A stretch of DNA of 64,000 bases from Jiella sonneratiae (GTDB lineage: Bacteria > Pseudomonadota > Alphaproteobacteria > Rhizobiales > Rhizobiaceae). Location of the stretch: positions 62,001 to 126,000 of the forward strand of contig NZ_JAFMPY010000008.1 in NCBI RefSeq assembly GCF_017353515.1, read 5' to 3'. Positions 48,361-57,332 of the stretch are shown one piece after another. How positions within the stretch are numbered: position 1 is the first letter of the stretch; every line of letters starts with the position of its first letter. The notes under the pieces were generated by a model. It was given only the letters and a program-made list of their open reading frames with translations. It ran no database searches and was not told where the DNA came from. Position numbers and translations under genes: made by a program.

Positions 48361-49389
48361 ATGAACAACGCGAGCGGGAGGCTCACTCTCTTGGCAATCA
48401 CCCTCAACCAGTCGATCGACCACCGCCAGCACAGCCGGCTGAGCGCCCTCGTCGCCAGCCAGACCTTCTGGGTGGTCGTCGCGCTCTGCCTCGCCTGCCT
48501 CTACCTCTCCTTCGAGACGGATTCCTTCGCGACGTCGAAGAACCTCTACAACATCACCCGCAACGTCACCTTCACCGCGATCATCGCCCTCGGCATGACG
48601 ATGGTGATCATCACCGGCGGCATCGACCTGTCAGTCGGCTCCGTCCTCTGCCTCAGTTCGATGATCCTCGCGATCACGATGCATGCCGGCCATTCGATCG
48701 AGGTCGGCATCCTCGCCGCGATCGGCACCGCCCTCCTCGTCGGAGCCTTCAACGGCATCCTGATCGCCTATCTGAACTTTCCGCCCTTCGTGGTGACGCT
48801 CGGCATGCTTTCGCTGGCGCGCAGCCTGGCGATGGTCGCGTCGAACAACACGGTCGTCTTCGAGTTCGGCCCAGATCATCAGAAGCTGCTTTCGCTCGGC
48901 GGCGGGGCGTTCTTCTTCGGCATCGCCAATCCGGTCATCTACATGGTCGTGCTGGCACTGATCTTCGGCTTCGTGCTCCGATGGACGAAGTTCGGCCGCC
49001 ACCTCTTCGCCATCGGCGGCAACGAGCACGCCGCCGTCCTCACCGGCGTGCCGGTGCGGCCGATGAAGGTCGCGGTCTACATGATCTCGGCCCTCACCGC
49101 CGGCATCGCCGGCATCATCCAGACCGGCTGGCTCGGCGCGGTGACGACGAATATCGGCGCCGGAATGGAACTCCAGGTGATCGCCGCGGCGGTGATCGGC
49201 GGGGCCAATCTCGCCGGCGGCGTCGGCACGGCCTTCGGCGCGCTGGTCGGCGCGGCGCTGATCGAGGTCATCCGCAACAGCCTCGGCCTTCTCGGCATCA
49301 GCGCCTTCTGGCAGGGCGCCTTCATCGGCGGGGCGATCATTCTTGCCGTGCTGTTCGACCGGCTGCGCAATCTGCGCATCAACGATTGA
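48361..49389 (+). CDS. frcC: Sugar ABC transporter permease (FrcC-like)
   Basis: 342-residue inner-membrane permease of the BPD_transp_2 (ribose/fructose) family with 8-10 hydrophobic helices. Family blocks include ALGMTMVIITGGIDLSVGSVL, GAFNGILIAYLNFPPFVVTLG, FAIGGNEHAAVLTGVPV and GGANLAGGVGTAFGALVGAALIEVI (in pieces). It works with the upstream ATPase as a homodimeric channel and with the divergent binding protein. The N-terminal 30 residues are polar and probably cytoplasmic. The next gene, an epimerase/dehydrogenase, starts 229 bases later. Confidence 0.88.
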   Translation: MNNASGRLTLLAITLNQSIDHRQHSRLSALVASQTFWVVVALCLACLYLSFETDSFATSKNLYNITRNVTFTAIIALGMTMVIITGGIDLSVGSVLCLSSMILAITMHAGHSIEVGILAAIGTALLVGAFNGILIAYLNFPPFVVTLGMLSLARSLAMVASNNTVVFEFGPDHQKLLSLGGGAFFFGIANPVIYMVVLALIFGFVLRWTKFGRHLFAIGGNEHAAVLTGVPVRPMKVAVYMISALTAGIAGIIQTGWLGAVTTNIGAGMELQVIAAAVIGGANLAGGVGTAFGALVGAALIEVIRNSLGLLGISAFWQGAFIGGAIILAVLFDRLRNLRIND

Positions 49390-49618
49390 CGCTGCGTCGC
49401 AGCTGCGCTCCCGCCGGCAGGCTGGCCGGAACGCGCCGGCGCCACAGCTTGCCCTGACACCGGGCCGAGACACCGGGCCGAGACACGAGGCCCCGCCACG
49501 GGGTTCTGACATGGGCCGGCGGTCGACGCCGCCGCGTCCTTTTCGACACCCGGCCCCGCAGGCCCCGAAGGCAGGGTCCGCGTCGGGCGCCCACTTGCAG
49601 AATACGGGAGTTCATCAA

Positions 49619-50512
49619 ATGGCAAAGCGCATCGTTTTCACCGGCGGCACCGGCAAGGCCGGCCGCCACGTCGTGCCCTATCTCGTCGGCAAGGGGCATC
49701 GGGTGCTCAATGTCGACCTCGTTCCCTTCGAGCATGAGGGCGTCGACAATCTCACCGCCGACATCACCGACAGCGGCCAGATGTTCGACGCGTTGTCCTG
49801 CCATTTCAACATGACGGAATTTGCCACAGGCAAGGGCCCCGCCCCCATCGACGCGGTGGTCCACTTCGCGGCGATCCCGCGCGTCCTGATCAAGCCGGAC
49901 AACGAGACCTTCCGGGTCAACACGCTCGGCACCTACAACGTCATCGAAGCGGCCGTGAAGCTCGGCATCCGCAAGATCGTCATCGCCTCATCGGAAACGA
50001 CCTACGGCGTCTGCTTTGCGGAAGGCGACAAGGATTTCCACGGCTTCCCGCTCGAGGAAGACTACGACATCGATCCGATGGACAGCTACGGCCTGTCGAA
50101 AGTCGTCAACGAGAAGACCGCGCGGGCCTTCGCCATGCGCTCCGGCGCCGACATCTACGCCCTGCGGATAGGCAACGTCATCGAGCCGCACGAATACGAG
50201 ATGTTCAAGGACTTCCTGAAGGATCCGATGTCGCGCAAGCGCAATGCCTGGAGCTATATCGACGCCCGCGACCTCGGCCAGATGGTGGATCTCGCCATCG
50301 CCAAGGACGGCCTCGGCTTCGAGGTGTTCAACGCCACCAACGACACGATCACCGCCGAGCTGCCGACGGCCGAGTTCCTGAAGAAATACTGCCCGCAGAT
50401 TCCGATCACCCGCGAACTCGGCGAGTGGGAGGCGCCGCTTTCCAACCGCAAGATCCGGGAGGTGCTCGGTTTCAAGGAAGAGCACGACTGGCGGAAATAC
50501 GTCTCGGTCTGA
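49619..50512 (+). CDS. NAD-dependent epimerase/dehydratase (extended SDR)
   Basis: 297-residue extended short-chain dehydrogenase. The NAD loop is VFTGGTGKAGRHV, followed by ADITD, VVHFAAIPR and the catalytic Ser/Tyr/Lys set (ASSETTYG; DSYGLSKVVNEK). AWSYIDARDLGQMVDLAI is typical of the epimerase family. The ATG at 49619 has GGGAG 8 bases upstream. Its place behind a sugar ABC transporter suggests it oxidises or epimerises the imported sugar, which is an inference from context. Confidence 0.85.
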   Translation: MAKRIVFTGGTGKAGRHVVPYLVGKGHRVLNVDLVPFEHEGVDNLTADITDSGQMFDALSCHFNMTEFATGKGPAPIDAVVHFAAIPRVLIKPDNETFRVNTLGTYNVIEAAVKLGIRKIVIASSETTYGVCFAEGDKDFHGFPLEEDYDIDPMDSYGLSKVVNEKTARAFAMRSGADIYALRIGNVIEPHEYEMFKDFLKDPMSRKRNAWSYIDARDLGQMVDLAIAKDGLGFEVFNATNDTITAELPTAEFLKKYCPQIPITRELGEWEAPLSNRKIREVLGFKEEHDWRKYVSV

Positions 50513-50630
50513 GGCTGGCATTCCATGAGGGCGGGGCCAAGGAGCCTTCCCTGTCCGCTCCCTCGCACGGCCCTGAAGCGCGACCTGCCGGCGGCAGGGC
50601 GACGGCAGGGCGGCGACACGTGTCGCGCGG

Positions 50631-51017
50631 TCAGAACGGCTTGGCCGTCATCACGAAATAGGCGAGGACGACGAGCGCCAGCATGGCGATCGACAGGCCG
50701 ATCGCCGTCCCCTTCTCGCCGCTCGCATAGGCTCTGCGGCTCTTCGCGCCGAGGATCGGATAAGCGACGAGGACGACGATCCCGACCCAGGTGAAGATCT
50801 GCCCGGCCCAGTCTGGGTTGAAGCCGACGAGGCCGAGGCCGAGCAGGCCGACGAGGCTGACGATCGCCACCGCGCCGACATAGACCGCCTTCCTCCAGCC
50901 GGCGACCGCCGCGACGGCGCCCGACGGCCCGGCGAGCGCGACGCCGGTCCAGCCGAGCGACAGAAGAAGGGCCAGCATGGCGAGCCCGCCATGGGCCTTG
51001 ACCAGAGTTTCGTACAT
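50631..51017 (-). CDS. Small membrane protein with four predicted helices
   Basis: 128-residue protein that I do not recognise. Four hydrophobic segments are visible (about 12-30, 43-65, 74-92 and 105-125), with a conserved-looking basic loop AKSRRAYASGEKG between the third and fourth. No enzyme motif. The ATG at 51017 follows GAGGGGACGAAA, a good ribosome site. It is divergent from the alanine symporter gene and convergent with the epimerase gene. Confidence 0.65.
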   Translation of the reverse strand: MYETLVKAHGGLAMLALLLSLGWTGVALAGPSGAVAAVAGWRKAVYVGAVAIVSLVGLLGLGLVGFNPDWAGQIFTWVGIVVLVAYPILGAKSRRAYASGEKGTAIGLSIAMLALVVLAYFVMTAKPF

Positions 51018-51254
51018 TTTCGTCCCCTCGTTCGAATTTTCCGGAAAGCGTCGGCAGCCATGTCGTCCGGCGCCGCCGGATTGGCAAGTGCGGCATACCG
51101 TTCGCCGCCCGCCTGCGGCGCCTCGCCGCCGTCGCCGGATGCCCGAGCCGGAAATTCCGTTGGACGCGCCTCGCCCCGGGTGGACTCTTTCCTTCCGCGC
51201 GGTCAATCCTTAGCCGGACAGCAAGGCCGTGACCGGCCGTGAGCGGAGCAGGGC

Positions 51255-52700
51255 ATGGCCTATATCGACCCGATCATCAACTTCATGAACGACATATTCT
51301 GGGGCTACGTGCTGATCTACGGGCTCCTCGCCGTCGGCATCTATTTCACTTTCCGGCTGCGCTTCATCCAGATCCGGCATTTCGCCGAATATTTCAGGGT
51401 GGTGAAAGGCAGCCGCGGCGGCGACAAGGCGGGCATCTCGCCGCTGCAGGCGCTGACCGTGTCGCTGGCGAGCCGCGTCGGCACCGGCAACCTCGCAGGC
51501 GTCGCCGTGGCTCTGACGCTGGGCGGGCCGGGGGCGATCTTCTGGATGTGGATGGTCGCCATCGTCGGCATGGCGACGGCCTATGCGGAATCGACCCTCG
51601 CCCAGCTCTACAAGATCCGCAACGAGGAGGGACAGTATCGCGGCGGACCGGCCTTCTACATGTCGCACGGCCTCGGCCTGCCGTGGCTCGGCGTGATCTT
51701 CTCGCTCAGCCTGATTCTCGCCTACGGCCTGATCTTCAACGCCGTGCAGGCGAATTCGATCGCCGACGCCGTCGAGGCCGCCTTCGGCTTCGACAAGCTG
51801 TGGATCGGCATCGGCCTCGCGGTCATCTCGGCGATCGTCATCTTCGGCGGCATCCGCTCGATCGCCAACGTCGCCGAGATCGTCGTGCCGTTCATGGCGG
51901 TCGCCTATCTGGCCGTCGCGATCTACGTGCTCGCCGTCCACATCACCGAGGTTCCGGCGACGCTCTGGCTGATCGTCAAGAGCGCCTTCGGCTTCGAGGA
52001 GGCGGCGGGCGGCTTTGCCGGCGGCATCACGGCGGCGATGCTGAACGGCGTGAAGCGCGGCCTGTTCTCCAACGAGGCCGGCATGGGTTCGGCGCCGAAC
52101 ATCGCCGCCGTCGCCACCCCCGATCCCCACCATCCGTCGTCGCAGGGGCTGGTCCAGGGCCTCGGCGTGTTCATCGACACGCTGCTGATCTGTACCGCGA
52201 CGGCGCTGATGATCCTCCTGTCCGGCATCTACACCCCGGGCCAGGACGTCACCGGCACCGAGCTCACCCAGAACGCCCTTTCGGCCCATATCGGCGGCTG
52301 GGGCCAGTATTTCGTGGCGATCGCGATCTTCTTCTTCGCCTTCACCTCGATCATCGGCAACTACTCCTATGCCGAAAACGCCATGACCTTCCTCGGCGCC
52401 GGCAACCGGATCTGGCTGGGCATCCTGAAGATCGGCCTGCTCCTGATGGTCGTCTGGGGTTCGCTGGTGAAGGTCGAGACGGTGTTCAACACCGCCGACG
52501 CCTCGATGGGCCTGATGGCCTCGATCAACCTGATCGCGATCGTGGCGCTGTCGGGGACGGTGGTGAAGCTGACGCGGGACTATTTCCGGCAGAAGTCCTC
52601 GGGTCTCGAACCACGCTTCGACAACGACGACTATCCCGAACTCCAGGGCAAGATCGACGGCACCATCTGGACGCCGCACGGCGACATCGAGAAGGTCTGA
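51255..52700 (+). CDS. Sodium:alanine (AGCS family) symporter
   Basis: 481-residue inner-membrane amino acid carrier, probably importing alanine or glycine with Na+. Family blocks are FTFRLRFIQIRHFAEYFRVVKG, ASRVGTGNLAGVAVALTLGGPGAIFWMW, AESTLAQLYK, the signature FSNEAGMGSAPNIAAVA and TSIIGNYSYAENAM. About 10-11 hydrophobic helices. It ends two bases before the second full copy of the 99-bp repeat. No glycine riboswitch pattern was seen upstream. Confidence 0.93.
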   Translation: MAYIDPIINFMNDIFWGYVLIYGLLAVGIYFTFRLRFIQIRHFAEYFRVVKGSRGGDKAGISPLQALTVSLASRVGTGNLAGVAVALTLGGPGAIFWMWMVAIVGMATAYAESTLAQLYKIRNEEGQYRGGPAFYMSHGLGLPWLGVIFSLSLILAYGLIFNAVQANSIADAVEAAFGFDKLWIGIGLAVISAIVIFGGIRSIANVAEIVVPFMAVAYLAVAIYVLAVHITEVPATLWLIVKSAFGFEEAAGGFAGGITAAMLNGVKRGLFSNEAGMGSAPNIAAVATPDPHHPSSQGLVQGLGVFIDTLLICTATALMILLSGIYTPGQDVTGTELTQNALSAHIGGWGQYFVAIAIFFFAFTSIIGNYSYAENAMTFLGAGNRIWLGILKIGLLLMVVWGSLVKVETVFNTADASMGLMASINLIAIVALSGTVVKLTRDYFRQKSSGLEPRFDNDDYPELQGKIDGTIWTPHGDIEKV

Positions 52701-52701
52701 G

Positions 52702-52800
52702 ACGAGATCCGCTCGATCAGAGCGGGGTTCGTATCAAGCCCGCGCGGCGAATGAGCGTCTTTGTTTCCGGCATCACGAAGTGATCTGCCGGAAACCGTAT
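52702..52800 (+). repeat. 99-bp two-hairpin intergenic repeat, copy C
   Basis: Differs from copy A (19041-19139) at two positions: T to C in the hairpin 1 stem region, and C to T in the right outer arm. The latter changes a G-C pair to G-U, so pairing is kept. It lies directly after the stop codon of the AGCS symporter, as copy A lies directly after DUF2937, and in the same orientation. Confidence 0.88.
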
Positions 52801-52996
52801 GAGGGGCCTCGAAGGCAGAACGTTTCAGCCCCCTGCCTTCGTCTCCGGCCCGTCGCTCGGTTCCTTCGAGCGTCGGTACGGACTCCCGTCAAACCGATCA
52901 TGGAAAGCTTTATCGAATTCGCTTATATGTAGAACGAGGTTTTGCCCGACACGCGTTTGAGAATTCCGGGGGTTCGTCGGACAGGGAGGATGCTTC

Positions 52997-53209
52997 GTGA
53001 AAGTCACGCGGGACGGCAAGAAGAGCAGGCCCGGTCGAAGCTTCATCGTGAGAGACACCCGCTCCGGGCACCTCTCCGACGTCATGAGCGTACCCGGTCG
53101 CGGCGACGTGACGATCGTGACGCGCGCTTCCTTCGCCTCGGCGATGGATGCCGCCGGAAATCGGCTCCGTATGGCGATCGAGAACACGGGCGGGTGGAAA
53201 TCGAAGTGA
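52997..53209 (+). CDS. Small basic protein of unknown function
   Basis: 70-residue protein that I do not recognise. It is rich in Arg, Lys, Ser and Thr with no membrane segment: KVTRDGKKSRPGRSFIVRDTRSGHL and TRASFASAMDAAGNRL. The GTG at 52997 lies 7 bases after GGAGG. It overlaps the next gene (GTGA), so the two are coupled. An AT-rich promoter-like stretch (TTTATCGAATTCGCTTATAT, 52909-52928) lies upstream. GC is lower than in the neighbours. Confidence 0.5.
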   Translation: MKVTRDGKKSRPGRSFIVRDTRSGHLSDVMSVPGRGDVTIVTRASFASAMDAAGNRLRMAIENTGGWKSK

Positions 53210-53664
53210 ATCAGACGCCGGCCCCGCCGGAGCCTCATTACAATCCGATCTTCGAAAGGCTGGTGAATGTCGATCAGCCGATGGCGGAGAATCTCTCCGG
53301 CATGATCGCCTACTGCCTCTACAAGATCGCCAAGCGCGAGTGGGCGACGGACTTCTTTCAACGGAATGGTCGAAAGCCGAACGAAACCGAACTGGACGAA
53401 TATCTACGCACCTGGACGACCACCAGAATCGCCGGCGCCGAGAAGGAAGCCGATGCCGTCCTTCTGGATTTCGCAGGCTCGGTCGTCGACGAGAATACGC
53501 CGCGCATTCGAGAAGACGCCCTGCGTGGAACTTTCTGGGGGTCGGTCTGGACGTCCTGCCTTGCCGCCTTCCTTTACACGGTCTTCCTGATTGGCGCGGC
53601 GGTCATCCTGAAGTCCGCCGGTATAGATCTCCTGTCCATCGTCCAGTCCGTTCGATCGGGTTGA
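53206..53664 (+). CDS. C-terminally membrane-anchored protein of unknown function
   Basis: 152-residue protein that I do not recognise. A soluble helical N-terminal part (Pro-rich start, then IFERLVNVDQPMAENLSGMIAYCLYKIAKREW) is followed by a single hydrophobic helix near the C-terminus (SCLAAFLYTVFLIGAAVIL) and a short tail, suggesting a tail-anchored inner-membrane protein. The GTG start at 53206 overlaps the stop of the 70-residue gene. The lower GC and absence of known motifs suggest accessory origin. Confidence 0.55.
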   Translation: MNQTPAPPEPHYNPIFERLVNVDQPMAENLSGMIAYCLYKIAKREWATDFFQRNGRKPNETELDEYLRTWTTTRIAGAEKEADAVLLDFAGSVVDENTPRIREDALRGTFWGSVWTSCLAAFLYTVFLIGAAVILKSAGIDLLSIVQSVRSG

Positions 53665-53803
53665 ACCAGACGACATCGACGATCGCAAATCACCCCGTCG
53701 CCGCGAAACATTCCAGCTCCGCTTTCGGCTGCCTTTCCATCGCCCGCCCGTCCCTTTATGACCGGCCGCTCATCAAGAACGCGGGCTCAAAGGGGAGAAG
53801 GCC

Positions 53804-54724
53804 ATGGCAGAGGCGAGGCGCATCGACGGCAAGGCGGCGGCAGCGCGGATCATCGAGAATGTGACCGCGGAGACGGCGGCCCTGACGGCAAAGACCGGCA
53901 CCGTGCCCGGGCTCGCCGTCGTCATCGTCGGCGAGGACCCGGCGAGCCAGGTCTATGTCGGCTCCAAGGCGAAGACGGCGACGGCCTGCGGCTTCAAGTC
54001 GATCAAGCACGAGCTGCCGGCCGAGACCAGCGAGGCGACGCTTCTGAAGGTCGTGCGCGATCTCAACGAGGACGCGGAAGTCCACGGCATCCTCGTCCAG
54101 CTTCCCCTGCCCGAGCACGTCGACGAGGCCAAGGTCATCCAGACCATCGATCCCGACAAGGACGTCGACGGCTTCCACCTGATCAATGTCGGACGCCTGT
54201 CGACGGGCGATACCGCCGCGGCCTTCGTGCCCTGCACGCCGGCTGGCTCGATGCTTTTGATCCGCGAGGTGCTCGGCGACGACCTCTCCGGCAAGAACGC
54301 CGTCGTCGTCGGCCGCTCGAACATCGTCGGCAAGCCGATGGCACAGCTGCTTCTGGCGGCGAACGCGACCGTCACCATCGCCCATTCGCGCACGAAGGAC
54401 CTGCCGGGCGTCTGCCGCGGGGCGGACATCCTCGTCGCCGCCGTCGGGCGGCCGGAGATGCTCACCGGCGATTACGTCAAGGACGGCGCGGTGGTGATCG
54501 ACGTCGGGATCAACCGCATCGAGGCGCCGGAGAAGGGCCTCAAGGAGGACGGCACGCCCAAGACCAAGCTCGTCGGCGACGTGAATTACGAGGAAGCGGC
54601 CCGCAAGGCGGCGGCGATCACGCCTGTGCCGGGCGGCGTCGGGCCGATGACCATCGCCATGCTGATGGCGAACACGCTGCGCTCGGCCTGCCGGTCGGCA
54701 GGGATCGAGGCGCCGAAATTCTGA
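53804..54724 (+). CDS. folD: Methylene-THF dehydrogenase / methenyl-THF cyclohydrolase
   Basis: 306-residue bifunctional enzyme interconverting 5,10-methylene- and 10-formyl-tetrahydrofolate with NADP. The catalytic Lys lies in [12 protein letters not shown]. Also visible are [27 protein letters not shown] (in pieces), FVPCTPAGS, the NADP loop [16 protein letters not shown], and the C-terminal [19 protein letters not shown] 53804 has GGAGAAGG upstream. Confidence 0.96.
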   Translation: MAEARRIDGKAAAARIIENVTAETAALTAKTGTVPGLAVVIVGEDPASQVYVGSKAKTATACGFKSIKHELPAETSEATLLKVVRDLNEDAEVHGILVQLPLPEHVDEAKVIQTIDPDKDVDGFHLINVGRLSTGDTAAAFVPCTPAGSMLLIREVLGDDLSGKNAVVVGRSNIVGKPMAQLLLAANATVTIAHSRTKDLPGVCRGADILVAAVGRPEMLTGDYVKDGAVVIDVGINRIEAPEKGLKEDGTPKTKLVGDVNYEEAARKAAAITPVPGGVGPMTIAMLMANTLRSACRSAGIEAPKF

Positions 54725-55189
54725 GGATGAGAGGCGGAGGATCCCGCCGCACCGGGCTCGCGTCGCCGGAGGCTGCGAACCGGGATCGGAAAGCCCAGGT
54801 GGGACGGTCCGACCCCTTGCAGGATCGAACCGTCCGAGTCGCCTCCCCGGCAACTCCCGCCGCGGCAGCGCGTTTCTTCGCTGCTCTCCGTGGGCTTCCA
54901 CGAAACGGTCAATACTATGGCGCGGCGACCGGCGGTAGTGACGCAAATCCTCTTCCCCAAGGATTTGGCAACTCTCGTTACCGAATGGTGAATTCATCCA
55001 CAGGTGATGCTGCCGACGGGCCTTGGCCGCTTGCAGAGATACCCTCGCGCGCGCCCGTCCGGCTTCGCCCGGAGGCCGGCGACGGCATCGGCCCGGGAAT
55101 CGCAATCGCATTCCGGAACGCGCGGCGCCCCGAAACGAAATGACGGGCCGGCATTCGTGGGACCGAAGGACGCCGGGCGGCCTTTCCGG
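54725..55189. other. Convergent gap, no gene seen
   Basis: 465 bases between folD and the lytic transglycosylase stop, lying downstream of both genes. Short inverted repeats such as GGACGGT/ACCGTCC (about 54812 and 54829) may act as terminators. Frames crossing it are not protein-like. Confidence 0.35.
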
Positions 55190-56446
55190 TCACAGCTTGG
55201 CGGCAAGGCCCTTCGACGGCCAGCACGTCTCGGAAAGGCCGAGCCTTGCCTCCGCCTCGCCGATCGAGCGGCGGGTCTTGAAGCCCGCCAGCCCGTCCAC
55301 TGCGCCGACGTCCATGCCTTCGGCGACGAGCTTCTTCTGCATGCGGAAGACGTCGCCGCGGGTCAGCCCGTCGGTCTTTCGCCACGTGCCCTCGAGCGGC
55401 CCGCTGCCGCCGATCCGATCGGCGACGTGGCCGACGAACAGGGCATAGAGGTCGGAATTGTTGTATTCCTTGATGACGTAGAAATTCGGCGTCGCGACGA
55501 AGCTCGGGCCCAGCCGGCCGGCGGGAAACAGGAGATGTCCGGCGCCGGAGAGTTCCTTCGGCGGGAACGGCCGGCCCGAGACGCGCTCGACCCCGAGCTT
55601 GACGAGATCGGAGATCCGGAAGGTCCTGTCGGGCCCTTCGTTGCGGCATGAGACCCCGGCAGGGATGCGCGCCTCGAAGCCCCAGTCGCGCCCGGCCTGC
55701 CAGCCGGCCGCCTTCAGGAAGTTGGCGATCGAGGCGAGCGTGTCCGGCACCGAGCCCCAGATGTCGCGGCGCCCGTCGCCGTCGAAGTCGACCGCGTATT
55801 TCAGGAATTTGGTCGGCATGAATTGCGGCTGGCCGAGCGCACCGGCGATGGAGGACTTCATCTCCGACACCTTCAGGTGCCCGTCCGCGACGATCTGCAA
55901 AGCCGCGAGAAGCTCCTCGCGGAACATCGCCTTGCGCCGGGAGAGGAACGCCTCGGTGCCGAGCACCCGGAAGGCGTCGAGCGGGATCTTCGCTCGGCCG
56001 TAGGCCGACTCCCGCCCCCAGATCGCCAGGACGACCGGTGCCGGCACGCCGTAGCGCTTCTCGATCTGGGCGAGCAGGCCGCGATACTTCGCGGCGAGCG
56101 CCTTTGCCGTCGAAACGTTCGCGGCGACCGCGCGCTCGGAGAGATAGTCCGCACCGCTCTTGAACTCGGCCTGGAAGTTCGTCTCGGCGACGGTGTCCTT
56201 GCCGCCCGGCAGGACGAGGTCCGGCAGCGTCGTGTCCGGCGAAACGCCCTCGAAGGCGGCATCGAAGACGGCGCGCGGCACCCCCCGCTGCTTCGCCGCC
56301 GGCCAGATGTCCTCGTCGAGGAAGCCGCGGAACGCCTCGTCGAGGGACGCGGCGCGCGCCGGCAACGCGAGGACGAATGCGGCAGACAGCACGACGAGGG
56401 CTGCGGCGGCGAGTACGGGGAGGCGGCGGAGAAAGCGGTCTGACAT
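55190..56446 (-). CDS. Lytic murein transglycosylase, MltB type, with peptidoglycan-binding domain
   Basis: 418-residue periplasmic enzyme that cleaves peptidoglycan to 1,6-anhydromuropeptides. The signal peptide covers RFLRRLPVLAAAALVVLSAAF to LPARAAS. The catalytic Glu is in AIWGRESAYGR. GALGQPQFMPTKFLKYAVDFDGDGRRDIW and SIANFLKAAGWQ are MltB-family blocks (SLT_2). A C-terminal peptidoglycan-binding_1 domain is seen as GDVFRMQKKLVAEGMDVGAVDGLAGFKTR (in pieces). The ATG at 56446 fits the signal peptide; AAAGGG lies immediately before it. Confidence 0.9.
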   Translation of the reverse strand: MSDRFLRRLPVLAAAALVVLSAAFVLALPARAASLDEAFRGFLDEDIWPAAKQRGVPRAVFDAAFEGVSPDTTLPDLVLPGGKDTVAETNFQAEFKSGADYLSERAVAANVSTAKALAAKYRGLLAQIEKRYGVPAPVVLAIWGRESAYGRAKIPLDAFRVLGTEAFLSRRKAMFREELLAALQIVADGHLKVSEMKSSIAGALGQPQFMPTKFLKYAVDFDGDGRRDIWGSVPDTLASIANFLKAAGWQAGRDWGFEARIPAGVSCRNEGPDRTFRISDLVKLGVERVSGRPFPPKELSGAGHLLFPAGRLGPSFVATPNFYVIKEYNNSDLYALFVGHVADRIGGSGPLEGTWRKTDGLTRGDVFRMQKKLVAEGMDVGAVDGLAGFKTRRSIGEAEARLGLSETCWPSKGLAAKL

Positions 56447-56611
56447 ACCCTTTGATAGCGGCGCCCGGCCCGCGCCGGAAGCCCCGTCGACGCGCGGACG
56501 ACCTGCTCTGATGCCTCCGGCGGCAGGAGCTGCGGCAGAGCGGGAACCATGCCGCAGACCCGCTCCGTGCTTCCCTCGCCATCCCTGAGCGACGAGCGAA
56601 GCAGGCGTCCG

Positions 56612-56648
56612 AAACGCAAACGGCCCGGCGTCGAAGACGCCGGGCCGT
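56612..56648 (-). terminator. Intrinsic terminator of the following lipoprotein gene
   Basis: A perfect 12-bp stem, CGGCCCGGCGTC (56622-56633) with GACGCCGGGCCG (56637-56648), and a GAA/TTC loop. On the minus strand it is followed by TTTGCGTTT. It lies 40 bases after the stop of the lipoprotein gene at 56688-57332. Confidence 0.8.
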
Positions 56649-56687
56649 CGCAAGATCGAGTGCCGGTCTTCCCGGCTCCCGCATTCC

Positions 56688-57332
56688 TCAGGTGTTCATC
56701 TTGCGCATGTCGTTGATGAAGTCGCGCGGCAGATGCAGCGGGCTCGGGGTCTTGTAGCCCATGTGGCGGGCGACGTCGGCGACGAAGGCGCTGCAGTTGT
56801 AGGTCAGCGCGTTCCAGACCGGGCTGCGCGCCTGGAGCTTGTGGATGTAGGGCACGATCTCGTTGTACTGCGCCGCGGTGAGCGGGATGGTCCACTCGGC
56901 CAGGAGATAGGCCTTCTCGCTGTCGCCGTCGCTGGCGCCGGTCTCGGACGGAACCGGCACGAAGTGGCCCAGCATGTAGGGCACCACGCTGGTCGAGGCC
57001 GGATGCAGGCCGGCGATTTCGGTCATGCTCGGCACGAGCACGCCGCGCGAATCATAGGGAACGTGGCCGCTGGCGTCGAGCCTGCCGAACACCACGAAGG
57101 TGTGGCCGTAGCTCTCGGCGTTGCGGGCGCGGAAGGAGATGAAATACGGCTTGGCGAGGCGCGACTGGCCCTCCTCGCTCGGCGCGAAGGCAGCCGGCTG
57201 GACGAGGCTGTCGGTGGCATTCGCCGGCGCGCCGGCCATGACCGTGTTGTTGCCCGAGGCCGTCGAGGTGCATCCGGCAAAAGCCAGACAGAGACATGCA
57301 GCCGCCGCGAGCCGCAAGAATGAGGGAAGCAT
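56688..57332 (-). CDS. Lipoprotein with a possible papain-like (NlpC/DUF4105-like) fold
   Basis: 214-residue predicted lipoprotein. The signal ends in the lipobox LAFAGC. The mature domain has ESYGHTFVVFGRLD and, much later, TYNCSAFVADVARHMGYKTPSP. A Gly-His-(S/T)-Phe block before an Asn-Cys-(S/T)-x-Phe block is the order seen in permuted papain-fold proteins such as the YiiX and DUF4105 groups, so a cysteine hydrolase acting in the envelope is possible. I do not recognise the exact family. It is monocistronic, with its own terminator. Confidence 0.65.
   Translation of the reverse strand: MLPSFLRLAAAACLCLAFAGCTSTASGNNTVMAGAPANATDSLVQPAAFAPSEEGQSRLAKPYFISFRARNAESYGHTFVVFGRLDASGHVPYDSRGVLVPSMTEIAGLHPASTSVVPYMLGHFVPVPSETGASDGDSEKAYLLAEWTIPLTAAQYNEIVPYIHKLQARSPVWNALTYNCSAFVADVARHMGYKTPSPLHLPRDFINDMRKMNT

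Noticed and set aside
52825-53361. 178-codon minus-strand frame opposite the orphan gene pair
   Set aside because: It lacks a ribosome site, has antisense-type composition, and the plus-strand frames have overlapping coupled starts with a good GGAGG.
54822-54831. GGTTCGATCC on the minus strand, resembling a tRNA T-loop
   Set aside because: No acceptor, D or anticodon arms of the right spacing could be formed around it; it is part of a GGACGGT/ACCGTCC inverted repeat.
54995-55003. TCATCCACA, one mismatch from a DnaA box
   Set aside because: Single site with no cluster and no origin-associated genes or AT-rich unwinding region; chance match.
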